Source: Adiantum capillus-veneris (Eukaryota > Streptophyta > Polypodiopsida > Polypodiales > Pteridaceae). Taken from it: a stretch of DNA of 64,000 nucleotides. Within the stretch, counting starts at the first letter, position 1, and every line of letters starts with the position of its first letter. A model generated the notes under the pieces. It was not told the DNA's origin and did no database searches. It saw only the letters and a list, made by a program, of their open reading frames with translations. Shown piece by piece: positions 35,903 through 46,767 of the stretch. Both the position numbers and the translations under genes were made by a program. The stretch is from assembly GCA_014529385.2 (NCBI GenBank), contig CM043971.1, positions 87,188,840-87,252,839 on the forward strand, read 5' to 3'.

Positions 35903-36840
35903 ATGGAAGAAAAAGGACTTTCAAAATTTAATGGGGAGGGCTTCCATACCTGGCAAACTAAGCTAAGGGGTTATTTAATGAATAAAACATTATGCGGCAT
36001 AGTATAAACACCTCTCAGTGATCACGAAGTCATACAAACCAAGGCATCTAGTGCACTAATCAAGAAAAAGATAAGGTTGCACTTGGAATCATAATTACTG
36101 CACTCCATGATAACTATGTACATTGTATAGATGAGTGCACACATGTGTACCAAGCTTGGCAAGTTTTGGAGGAGAATTTTGGAGCTAAAGAAAAACGGAG
36201 TAAAGTTGGCCTAAAAAGGAAACTTTACAAACTCGCTATGCTAGAGGGGGAAGACATAGCCAGTTTGGTCAATAGGCTTAAAACTATGATCACACAATTG
36301 ACTTACATCCAATACGGAGTAGAAGAAGAAAACAAAGTTGCAATCCTCCTTAGTGCACTTCCTCTTAACTATGATCATATAGTCACTATTCTTTAAAAAA
36401 AAGGTGCCAACTCTAGCACTTCAAGATGTGGTAGCTTGCTTCAGATAGAGGAAAAGAAGTATAAAATTTCATCTTTACCAACAAAGAGAGATTTTTTGGC
36501 AAGGGGAGGCGAATCATCCATAGTTTCTACATCATCCTCCAACGTTCAAAAGTGCTACAATTGTGGTAGAATGAGATATGTAGCTAGTGGTTGTTATAAT
36601 GAATTCTGTAGCAATTGCAGTAAGAAGGGGCATCCTCCTTTGAGGTGCTATTCAAAGGATCAAGGTAGTAGCAACAAAAATAAAGGAAAGAAGCCAATGA
36701 AAGAAGCAGTTCATGTAGTAGTAGAAGAAGAAGAATCAAGGAATAAGGGGAGGTTTGTTTTGTTACATATATACTTTGAAGATTTGTTTCTATCTTCTCT
36801 AGTTCAAGGGGAGGTATTATTTGTCATATTGTGTGGATAG
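35903..36840 (+). pseudogene. Copia-type gag fragment (UBN2 plus CCHC)
   Basis: It begins at ATG 35903 with KFNGEGFHTWQ, the usual Copia gag opening (FxGxNYxxW). A stop and a frameshift follow. From 36080 the sequence reads through AWQVLEENFGAK, LKRKLYKLAMLEGEDI and LLSALPLNYD, all typical of the UBN2 gag domain. A zinc-knuckle region CYNCG...C...FCSNCSKKGHPPLRC is at 36556-36645. No protease, integrase or RT follows. A purine tract (CCAAGGGGAGGATTG, near 36909) suggests the element jumps directly to its 3' end, meaning an internal deletion. Confidence 0.7.
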
Positions 36841-37937
36841 TTCTTGTCATCCTTAGTGGATAATGCCATCCTGTGTGGATAAATGGGTCTTCATTATGTA
36901 TTGTGTGCCCAAGGGGAGGATTGAAAGGTGGGCAAAGGAACTCCTTTTATTCCTAGTGCAAGCTTTGAAGTGACACATAATACATATGTGTGTATGTCTA
37001 CTTTGAAATCCACCTGGAGATATGAGCTACCGGATATTGGCTGTCAAACCTTTTGTATATATACCCCTCATTTTTTGTATATGAGTTATGAAGACTGAGG
37101 ATGGATAGTTATGTTTCAACTTGTAATCTTCCCTTTATTTCTCATTCCCTCGGATGCCTCTCTCCCTACTTGTGAGGAAAATTTGTAAGTCTCTTTCTTT
37201 TTTCTAATATACTCTGTGTTTTTTGAAAAAAAAAAGTGACATGCTACTCTAACAACAACGTCATGGGTGCAATGACCTTCACGCTTTATATAAATTATGC
37301 CCCCAAGACTTGATCCAATCTATTGGAGCTCTTTAGGAGAGGTTATTACAATGATATAAAATTTCATTGAATTATATTAAAATTCATGATACAAGCTGGT
37401 GATCCTAGTGCAACAAGACATGGTGGAGTTTCAATCTAAGGTTCCCGGTCCAAGGATGAAATCACTAGAGAATTGAAGCACAATGGATTAGGGGTTCTTT
37501 CTATGATTAAAACTAGATAAAAAACACAATGTAGCTAGGTTTTTATTACACTTCTTCCAACTCTTTGGATACATGGAAAGCACATGATTTTTGGACAATT
37601 ATCTTGTGGATGGAAGTTGTTAAACAACAAGGAAAAGTCCAAACAAAAAAGATCAATAGGCATGTTCATGATCTAAAACTCCTAGGAACTCATGTTATTG
37701 ATTGAAGACTTAAGGGGATGAAAATGGTTTTGCACCCCCAAAAATTGCTAAAGTGCCATAGATTTAATATATCTTGTGTAGTCAAGGCAATTCTAGATAA
37801 TTAGGCCTTAACTAACAACTCAAACACTCCTTGTGCCAAGTGATATCTAGTGATGTTGGTATCATGTAATTCTTATGGATAGCCTTGCATTTCAAAACCA
37901 ACACATTTCAAAATGCAATGCAAGTCTAACTTTTGTA

Positions 37938-37942
<5 letters not shown>
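36841..37942. other. No recognised gene
   Basis: Probably LTR-derived sequence after the gag fragment (TATATATACCCC near 37057), then plain non-coding DNA. Confidence 0.4.

Positions 37943-38020
<78 letters not shown>
37943..38020. repeat. Compound (TG)n-(GA)n microsatellite
   Basis: TG repeats to 37970, then GA repeats to 38020. Confidence 0.97.
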
Positions 38021-38024
<4 letters not shown>

Positions 38025-38392
38025 TTTACCACATATAATTGTATGTAGAGAGAGAGTATGTACCAAATTACCACATACAACATTGTATGGTAGATAGAGA
38101 GAGGGAGAAATAATAAGTGGTACAAAGGGGTAGAAAGAGTTTCATGTACGCATGGATACCTCAGTAACAAAAAAAGCTTACATGAAGTGAATAGGAGTTG
38201 ATATGCAAGTGAAAACCTTCTTGTGTAATAGATATTTCAACTAAATTTGAAGAAACAAACATAATTACGAACATAGTGCTCTTGTGGCATGAAATGAAAC
38301 CTCTAGGTTAGTTGTATCAGGATGTAAACTAAGGTCCTCTCTCCTTTTTATAATCACCCATGTTTGCATCTTGAAGGCCATAAGCATTTCCA

Positions 38393-38967
38393 TTGCCTGA
38401 GGCATGCAAGAGAAAAATACTAAGTTCGGGGTGGATGCTTGATATTAAGAAATGGTTTGGAAGATGGGATGCATGTCACTTGGTCAAGGATGTGTTGATC
38501 GACTCCCAAGTAAATGAGGCCTTCTTACAACGCCAATGTATCACGGCTTGGGAGAAATCCGAAGGTTCTCGCTTCAACCATTACACCACACACGTTGCCT
38601 CGAACTACAAATCTCTCTTCTTCTCGGAACGAGGTGACTGAACCCATCCCTACATCCTTGAGCCCATCCAATTGAGTGCAATCCGCTCCATTGCCTCCAA
38701 TTGTCTTAGCTCCCATTCTCTACGCTGCGAGACAGGACGTTGGGACACTAGGGAGGACTCTCATCGACTTTGCGCCTTATGCCCTCATCAAGGTGAGAGA
38801 GTGAGTACCACACACTACTTGAGTGCTCAGATTTTGACCACATTAGGTCCTCTTTTCCTCATATATTCAGCCACGAGCTCTCCCTACATACCTTCCTCTC
38901 CCAACCACGATGTGAACTCTCTATTGCGACGCTCATTTCATCCATTTTTGAGCATCCAGAGTCACTT
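38393..38967 (+). pseudogene. LINE-like 3' ORF2 remnant (C-terminal zinc-finger part)
   Basis: Broken plus-strand frames read RFNHYTTHVA, LRCETGRWD, HRLCALC and, after a one-base shift, a HYLLECSDFDHIR-like segment. This Cys/His block, after an alpha-helical Arg/Trp-rich stretch, is typical of the C-terminal end of non-LTR retrotransposon ORF2 proteins. No reverse transcriptase core is present upstream. The family assignment is by resemblance only. Confidence 0.45.
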
Positions 38968-39043
38968 ATGACCTCCACTCACACCAGTGACATGCTCATT
39001 TGGTCCCGTAGGTCATATTTGACCTTTGAGGACAATAATAGAA

Positions 39044-39045
<2 letters not shown>

Positions 39046-39098
<53 letters not shown>

Positions 39099-39208
39099 TC
39101 CTCTCTATTTATCCCTCTCCCCCCCCCTCTCTCTCTCTCTCTCCCCTTCTCGCTTTCTCTATTTCTCTCTCCCTCTCTCTCCCTCTGTTTCCCTCTCTAT
39201 TTCTCCCC

Positions 39209-39252
<44 letters not shown>

Positions 39253-39293
39253 CCTCTTTCTCTTTCTCTCCCTCTCTATCTATCTCTCTCTTT

Positions 39294-39331
<38 letters not shown>

Positions 39332-39345
39332 ATCTCTATCTCTAT
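39046..39345. repeat. Pyrimidine tract, (CT)n with C runs, about 300 bp
   Basis: CT repeats interrupted by C8-C14 runs and TTT patches, ending in a (CTATCT)n stretch. Confidence 0.95.
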
Positions 39346-39578
39346 TTTTATGTTGCATTTCTATCTAAAATACTTAACATTTGTATCTAACATTCACTAT
39401 CTCTAACAAACCTGACATTTTTAACATTTGCAAATCTAACAAGTCGAGCGACGTAACCATTTCCAAAGAAGCATCTCCTCTCTACCACGGACGAAGAGAC
39501 ATTTCAACAATGCAACCATTTGGGAAATGAACGAGGTATGTCATGATATCTCTACTTTTTTTTTTTTTAGTTTATGCA

Positions 39579-39768
39579 TGTGTGTGTGTGTGTGTGTGTG
39601 TGTGTAGTAGTAGTAGTAGTAGTAGTAGTAGAAAACAATAAGGAAGAGGGGGGAGGAGCGTTGTTTTGTGTTTACCTTTTGTTGTAGCGTAGTTGTGAGC
39701 TAGGTTGATCTTCCATGGGAACGCGGAAAACCCCCTTCTACGAACTCCTCCTTGACCCGAACGTGGGT

Positions 39769-39834
<66 letters not shown>

Positions 39835-39894
39835 TGATGTTGTGCTTGAGATGGAGTAGGGAGAGAACGTGTAGGGAGGGGGGGGGGGGGGGGG
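39579..39894. repeat. Microsatellite cluster: (TG)n, (TAG)n, (TG)n, G run
   Basis: TG at 39579-39604, TAG triplets at 39605-39630, TG at 39765-39831 and a G18 run near 39877-39894. Long His-Thr or Val-Cys frames here are artefacts. Confidence 0.95.
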
Positions 39895-40079
39895 TGATGG
39901 TTTGGGAGATGGAGAGGGAAGGGGTGGGGTGGGAGGGGGGTGAGGGGGGGGGGGAGTTTGGAGAGGGAGCGATGGCGGAGAGGAAGAAGAGAAGAGTATG
40001 CAGCAATCAAATGGATACATGCAAATCCGAGGTTGCAAGGGAAAAAATAGTGTAGTTTGATGGGAAAAATCACCACATG

Positions 40080-42905
40080 CCTCCAGATCATTGACGAGCT
40101 AGATCGTATGCCACTGCACTTGGAATGGAGTATGAGCACATCCATGCGTGCGTCAACAATTGCATGCTAGATCGGAGTGAGCGGGGTGCACCTACCCCGC
40201 AAGGTATTGAGACATTTTCCATTGATTCCTCGCATCCAGCACATGTTTAAAAGCAGGTCTATCGTGGAGCTTCTCACATGGCACGCCAACCACTGCTCTA
40301 ATCATGGAATGATGCGTGCCCCTACCAATTCACCTGCATGGAGGCACATCAAAACTCAATGGCCAGATTTTGGGTTGGAGCCTTGACCCTTGAGGCTTGG
40401 GTTACCAAGTGATGGTGTCAACTCCTTCGACACTAAGTCTACTTCATGGAGCACTTGACCTGTGGTGATCGTCAACTACAATGTTCCACCATGGGAGACA
40501 ACCATTCCTTGCTTGTGCCAGGGAAGTACAAAGTGTCAAATATTGACGTCTACCTCGAACCACTCATTGAGGAGTTGAAGGAGTTATGGAAAGGCATTCA
40601 TGTTGTCGATGTCTCAGTTGCAAAGAGGAGGAGAGAGGCCATTGTGAGTGAAATACTTATGTGGACTATGCATGACTATCCTGGGCTTGAAGAGATTTAT
40701 GGTAACCCCTTTTCATCTATCTCTCTCTCTCTCTATCTTTCCCTCTCTCCCTTTAGTTCACTCATCTCTCTAACGATATGGTATGTATGCAAGGTTATCC
40801 ACATCGGGGCACAATGCATGTCCTACTTGCAGGGCATCGTTGGTGATGGAGAGGCTTGATTCCTTGCACAAGGTAATCTATCCAAACAACCATCATTTCT
40901 TACCCCAAGAGCATAACAAGCACAAGGCTCCAAAAAATAGGAAGACCCCTCTAAAGCTCACAATGGCAGATTAGGCAACCATTTGGGAAGAACACCACAA
41001 CAGCAATCCGGCTCTATGTCCTCCACCAAAAGGTATGTCAAGGAATTCCATATTTTTAAGGCTTCCATATTGGAAGGACTTAAAAATACAACACCTCTTG
41101 GATCCCATGCACATATTCAAGAATGTCTCCCAAACACTATGGGACCACATTATTGGCAATAAGAACTCTTTGGGTGCAAGGGAGGATTTGAGGCTTTTAA
41201 AACGTCTCCCCATATCTACTACTCCACATAGTGTCCCAAATGGAAAGATAGTGCTTTTTAAAGCACCATGGATGCTAGCCAAAGAAGAATTAGATAAGAT
41301 GAGGGGTACCATTGCCTCTATTCACACACCAATAGGATACATGAGGTCGCTAAAGGGAGATTTCACAAAATCCAAGACGGGTGGAAGCATTTAATTGTAT
41401 GGGATGAAGTCCCATGATTGGCAGAAGATGCTGCTATCTTAATACTCCCTATTCTATCTATAGTTTGTGTGTATGACTTTCACTCACTTTCCCTTCCCCT
41501 GATTTTCATTGTAGTTTATTCTTCCGGTGAGTATGTGTATATGTCGGCACAAGAAAGTCAGGGACGTTATTTGCAAACTAGGAGAGAGAGCTAGTAAGGT
41601 ACACCACAAGACTCCACTCAACTACATCTTTTTTATGTACACAATAATTTCAACTAGCACTTAGTGTATCCTTGTGTTTTTTCTTGCAGATTTGTGAGCT
41701 CCAAGGAAATCGAAATAGATGTTATCGCTGCTGCTCAAACACTTGCAACAAGAATTATGTGTGCCATTGAAGATGCATTTCCTTGATCCGTACTTCTTAG
41801 TCAAATGCACCTCTTGGTTCACGTGGTGGGGGAGATCGCTATATGTGGAGTAGTGCATGCATGATGGATGTTCTTCTTAGAGAGGATTTTAGAGACTCTC
41901 AAAGATTTTGTGCGGCTATGGTCTCAACCAGAGGCATGTATGGCCTAAGGGTGGATCGTTCAAGAGGCGTCTGTTTACATATCAGAGTATTTGGCAGAAG
42001 TTGATCCTTCAATGCCTCGCATGTGGTCAGACGAGGAAGATGCAAGGATGACTTCACACTTGCCAAGTGGAAAGGGGAAAATATTTAACATGGATATGAA
42101 TCTATCCAGGGTGGTCAATAACTTTTGTATTCTCAATGCAAAGATTATGACAAAGTGGGTAGACTTGTGGGTAGTGGTAAAGGCAAGGCATTTGCAAGAG
42201 AGAGAAGCATGGAAACAAGCCCATGGAGGAAGGAGGGCACCCCGTGTGCCTAGACACCTTGCATGTTTCCCATATCTCATTAGTGCAGAGTGGATTCATG
42301 AGAGAATGACCGAGGCAAAATCGCACGGAGAAGACATCACTAGCTAGCAAAGAATGGGAGTATACACGAGGCTGCGTACCAAAGGTAGAGTGCTCATATA
42401 CCTAAAGCATATTGTAATTTTTTTTCTTGAAATTATCTTTAACATGTATTATATAAAAGATATTTTTCTATTCTGTAGTGACTTCCTTTAACCTCAAAGG
42501 ATCGTCACTTTTGTACGTGTCACATTGACGAGCCACCGTGGATTGTGCCATCATGGGCAGCTTTGACACATATGGTGATGAATCTAGGTACTACAAAACT
42601 ATAGAAAGGATACTAAAGGTTAATTTTAGAACCTTTAATACCTTCATCTTCGAGTGCAAGTGGTTTGCAAATATGTCTAGACGACAGGAGAATGGCCTCT
42701 ACATGGTGGACTCTAGTGTGCATCACACAGGGAGGTATGACAGTTTAGTTTTACCGCGCAATTGTGAGCAGGTGAGTGACATGTACCTTTTTTATTCTTA
42801 TGTGATTGTAGCATTAATTATACCAATGTTACTCAGTTTGAGATTCTCTTTTACTGCTACAGGTGGACGTGTGTCTGCCCGGCAAATTACCCAAGATAAT
42901 ACAAT
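40080..42905 (+). pseudogene. CACTA (En/Spm) TNP2-type transposase pseudogene 2
   Basis: Fragments in family order: IHACVNNCMLD (about 40138-40170); KVLRHFPLIPRIQHMF (40203-40250); a WHA...WP.F stretch; TWPVVIVNYNVPPW (40455-40495); PGKYKVSNIDVYLEPLIEELKELW (40519-40590); a likely intron (about 40704-40794) before STSGHNACPTC; LPYWKDLKIQHLLDPMHIFKN (41063-41127); DUF4218-like WMFFLERILETLKDFV (about 41865-41912) and YISEYLAEVDPSMPR; then DUF4216-like YYKTIERILKVNF...FECKWF (42589-42668). It is more complete at the 3' end than the copy at 26.2-28.4 kb but also broken by stops. No CACTA termini found. Confidence 0.85.
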
Positions 42906-42954
42906 ATAACGCATAAAATCACCAATCCCCATACTTGATGAATTTTCTAGAACA

Positions 42955-43160
42955 AAGATCAAAGCCGTATGAGAATAGAGAGTGAGACGGTGAGCAAGAG
43001 AGTGTAAAAGAGCACATGCAGACGCACCTCCTAGAGCGGACTGCTACGCTAGCAAAGCAAGAGAGAAGGGAGGAGAGAATAATGACGCAGACAATGGGTG
43101 CAATCTTCCCCCATGCAAGAGCGAGCATGTCCCTCTTGCACGTATTTTACTTATAGAAAA
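42955..43160 (-). repeat. Diverged inverted copy of part of the long direct repeat
   Basis: The minus strand aligns with 1250-1450: TCTATAAGTAAAATACGTG versus TCTATAAATGAAATATGTG, then GCAAGAGGGACATG, GATTGCACCCA and CTCTAGGAGGTGCGTCTGC. Similarity covers about 200 bp around the TATA box and leader and fades on both sides. Confidence 0.7.
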
Positions 43161-43484
43161 GTTCAAGCTAAAAAATTAAGCTACATCAGTTCACACTTGG
43201 GCATAGGATAGTCATGGCTTGTAGAGAGCTTAATATAACAATTAATAGCTTTCTACATCTCAACTTATAATTGAACCATAAAATACTAAGGATTGCCATA
43301 ATGATCCAATGGTGGCAGTTTTATTCTGAATAACTGTTATTACCTTATTCTCCAGCACGTGCCAATCACTGATATGCTCACACAACACCCAACAAGTGAT
43401 CATATTCCACAATTCAAATCAACATTGCAACGCTTCATCAAAATATCAAATATTTCACAAATCACTACAACATAACATGAAGAT

Positions 43485-43670
43485 ATCGACGCATCATATA
43501 TCGACGGCCATGCCTTTCCACGCGTATATCGACGTAATTCCATCCCGTCCATATATCCGTGGATATACGTGTCGCAATGTGCGTCAATATACGCATGGAA
43601 AGGCATGGTTTGCCACGCGTATATCAATGGAAATTCCCACGGATATATCGGCGCACATTGCGACGCAAAA
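43485..43670. repeat. Imperfect palindromic region
   Basis: CCATGCCTTTCCACGCGTAT (43508) and its near reverse complement ATACGCATGGAAAGGCATGG (43588) flank about 60 bp. A second pair around TCGCAATGTGCG (43573) and CGCACATTGCGA (43651) overlaps it. Could form hairpins; could be a fold-back element fragment. Confidence 0.6.
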
Positions 43671-43732
43671 AAAAATTGGGGAAAAAAAGGAGAAACCCGA
43701 TCGCAGGGGCCATTTTTGCCTGCAACGTGTGA

Positions 43733-43847
43733 GCTCAGATCTTGGCCGAAACTTGCTGTGCAAGTATTCTGTCACTCTCCCTCCCCCCAACCCCCCCCCC
43801 CCCCCTCCTCTCTCTCTCTCTCTCTCTCTCCATCGTGTGTGTGTGTA

Positions 43848-43919
<72 letters not shown>

Positions 43920-44075
43920 GATCTTGGCCGAAACTTGCTGCGCAGGTATTATGTCACTCTACCTCCCCCCAACCCCCCCCCCCCCCCCCCCCCCCTTTCT
44001 CTCTCTCTCTACATCGTGTGTGTGTGTGTAGGAAAGAGATAGAGAGAGGGAGAGAGAGCGGTGTGTGTGTGTGTA

Positions 44076-44115
<40 letters not shown>
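43733..44115. repeat. Duplicated unit with C runs, (TG)n and (GA)n
   Basis: AGATCTTGGCCGAAACTTGC occurs at 43738 and 43919, each followed by CTCCCCCCAACCCC, a C run, CT repeats, a TG patch and GA repeats. It is a tandem duplication of about 181 bp. Confidence 0.85.
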
Positions 44116-44125
<10 letters not shown>

Positions 44126-44237
44126 GTGTGTATACCGACGCGTATTCAGCAGTGTATACCGACGCTTATCCAGTAGTGTACCAACGCCAACTGGTAAAAA
44201 CGAAACCGCGGGCTTATTTTCTGCGCGTTTCCAAAAA

Positions 44238-44244
<7 letters not shown>

Positions 44245-44298
<54 letters not shown>

Positions 44299-44514
44299 CG
44301 CTCAACTCGTGGCGAGATCTGCAGATTTGGACTACTACGGGCTTGAGCAAACACCATCACATCTTCTCTACTTGATGCCTACAAGTAAGCCTATTGTCCT
44401 TGTTTTTTGGTTATTTGTGTGTGTGTGTGTGTGTTTCTTTTTTTTGCTGATGTGGAAGCTACTCCAGAAGCTTTGTGCACACATACGAGTGTATGTGAGT
44501 GCACAATCTCATTG

Positions 44515-44551
<37 letters not shown>

Positions 44552-44552
44552 A
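44245..44552. repeat. Simple repeats: (CT)n, (TG)n, (CA)n
   Basis: CT at 44245-44295, TG near 44416-44434, CA at 44527-44552. Confidence 0.93.
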
Positions 44553-44877
44553 AATTAATCTTAATTTTGGTTTAATTTTATATTTAAATTTGTTATTTGA
44601 TTTTCAATTTCAAATTGTTATTTTTGTTTAATTTTAATTTGTTATTGTTATTTAAATTTATATTCAATTTTGTTATTGTTAATTGTATTTTAGGGTTTCT
44701 TGAAATTAATTTTAGGGTTAAAGTTAATTAGTTTTAGGGTTTTTTATATCCAAAAATAGAATAAAAAAGATTTAAATACATTAACAAAAAGTAGTAAAAA
44801 AAAATAGAGTAGAAACAAAATTAAACATAAAAAAAGGGAGAGGGAAAAAGAGAGAAAGAAAGAGAAATAGAGAGAAG

Positions 44878-45135
44878 GAAGACAAGCTTCGAAATGATCC
44901 AAGAACACATTGAAATCTTCTCCCACATCCTGTTTCAAAGCCTTCAGCTTGGTGTCCATGTCGAGCGGGGACACTTCCTTGCGAAAGTCATGTAGAAACC
45001 TCGTGCGTAATGCCGGCCACATTTACTTTGGCTCGCCTTCTAGTGCTTCGTACCACACTTTGGCCTTGCCTTGCATGACCAACGGAAACGTTTGCATCTT
45101 ACTGTCATCATTCGGCATTCTTAGTGACAGCATGT
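44878..45135 (-). pseudogene. Ty3/Gypsy gag fragment
   Basis: On the minus strand: SLRMPNDDSKMQTFPLVMQG, KAKVWYEALEGEPK, a TAA at 45025-45023, then MWPALRTRFLHDFRKEVSP in the same frame. The A..WY..L...W..L...F...F pattern is the Retrotrans_gag core. It is isolated, cut by a (TG)n tract on one side and AT-rich DNA on the other. Confidence 0.6.
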
Positions 45136-45175
45136 AAAGCACACACAACTTTCTCTCTCTCTCTGCACACACAAT

Positions 45176-45178
<3 letters not shown>

Positions 45179-45254
<76 letters not shown>
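45179..45254. repeat. (TG)n microsatellite, about 76 bp
   Basis: Uninterrupted TG repeats. Confidence 0.98.
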
Positions 45255-45259
<5 letters not shown>

Positions 45260-45613
45260 AACCAGCGGCCCAGGCGTACACATGCTCCGTCGGCGCCGCG
45301 GCTAGTACGAGAGCAGAATAGAAGAAGAAAAGGGGAAGGGAGGAGCGACAAAACACAAAAGGTAAAGATGGTGGCTCATTGCTTGCTCAAAACACCATCA
45401 CAGCGCTCCACAGAGCTTCTCGCTCACTCTCCTCTAGCATTTTAATAACCGGCCAACATGTGGCACTCCTCTTGAGCTTCTTTGACTTCATTTGACCAGC
45501 TCAAAATACTTTCGAAGCTCAACTCTCACCTTTATACATGAAAGTCCTCTACAACAGCGTCGTTGTTGCTCTTAGAGCAAGCTTCCTCCTGAAAAAAGGT
45601 TGGGCGGGGGCAT

Positions 45614-46310
45614 ATAACAAGCCGTAGGTCAGACGGATAGAAGAAATACTCAAAATACAAGCCGTTTTTTAAGTCAGGTTGGGTTTTTCTACGAAAAAAT
45701 GCAAACGGACTTCATAAACGGCTTCTACGCCGTAGGTCAAATCCAATTGCGTTTTTCTACGGAAAAACGCAAACGGACTTCGTAAATGGCTTCTATGCCT
45801 ACCGAAACCATCCGTAGTTCATTAGGTAGTGTTAAGGCAATGTCAAGAGCGTGTATGGCAAGCGGTGGATCAAACGGACAGAAGAAATGTCAAATACACA
45901 AGCCGTAGGTCAAATCCGGTTGCGTCGCAGACGGTCTTTGGAAACTGATTCTATGCCTACCGAAACCATCCGTAGTCCATTAGGTAGTCTTTAGGCAATG
46001 TCAAGAGCGCGTATGGCAAGCCGTAGGTCAAACAGATAGAAGAAACGCCAAATACACAAGCCGTAGGTCAAATCTGATTGCGTTTTTCTATGGAAAAACG
46101 TAAACGGAATTCAAGAAACTGATTCTACGCTTATCGAAACCATCCGTAGTCCATTAAGTAGTCTTAAGGCAATGTTAAGACTGTGTATGGCAAGCCGTAG
46201 GTTAATCGGACAGAAGAAACGTCAAATACACAAGCCGTAGGTCAAATCCGGTTGCGTTTTTCTACGAAAAAATGCAAACGAACTTCGAAAATGGCTTCTA
46301 TGCCAACGGG
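45614..46310. repeat. Satellite array of four 160-240 bp units with a hairpin core
   Basis: Units beginning GCAAGCCGTAGGTCAAACGG (variants) start near 45618, 45858, 46017 and 46190. Each repeats CACAAGCCGTAGGTCAAATC and most contain TTGCGTTTTTCTACGG followed by AAAAACGCAA, an 11-bp perfect inverted repeat with a TACG loop in the cleanest copy. It lies about 450 bp beyond the stop codon of the methyltransferase gene. Confidence 0.85.
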
Positions 46311-46767
46311 GATGTAATTTTTGCGAGCTTCTATTTTCGTTCTTATTAATTTTATTGTTGATTTTCGTTCTTTTAATAACTTTTATGCATTCAATGGAGA
46401 ATAAGTAGGAGAAGTTTGAAATAATATATTTTCAAAGTTATGAGAACACACTATTAACGTATCTCAAATATTGTAAGCATGAGACGAGCATAAAAACCCT
46501 CTTTGACATAAACACAACATTTCTTTCTAATGGAATTAAATGGAAACAACATTCATATGGAACAAATGTAGCAATGTTCCAAAAATAACTACATAAAAAC
46601 ATAGCGAAAGGAGCCATATATCAAAATATGAATGTCATCAGTAGTGATGATATATGTCCAGTCAATAAAACTAGTGACGACGTGCATGCACAAAATGACC
46701 AAAATAGGCTCACGTAATAAATAAGTCCAAACATATAAAATTGAAAGTGAGACCTCAAGTGTCATGT

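Noticed and set aside
39572-40145. Overlapping 110-145 codon frames rich in His-Thr and Pro
   Set aside because: Produced by the TG tract and C/G runs; three frames are open at once, which reflects composition.
45124-45445. Val-Cys repeat frames and an adjoining basic peptide
   Set aside because: Arise from the TG tract; the adjoining part has no recognisable domain.
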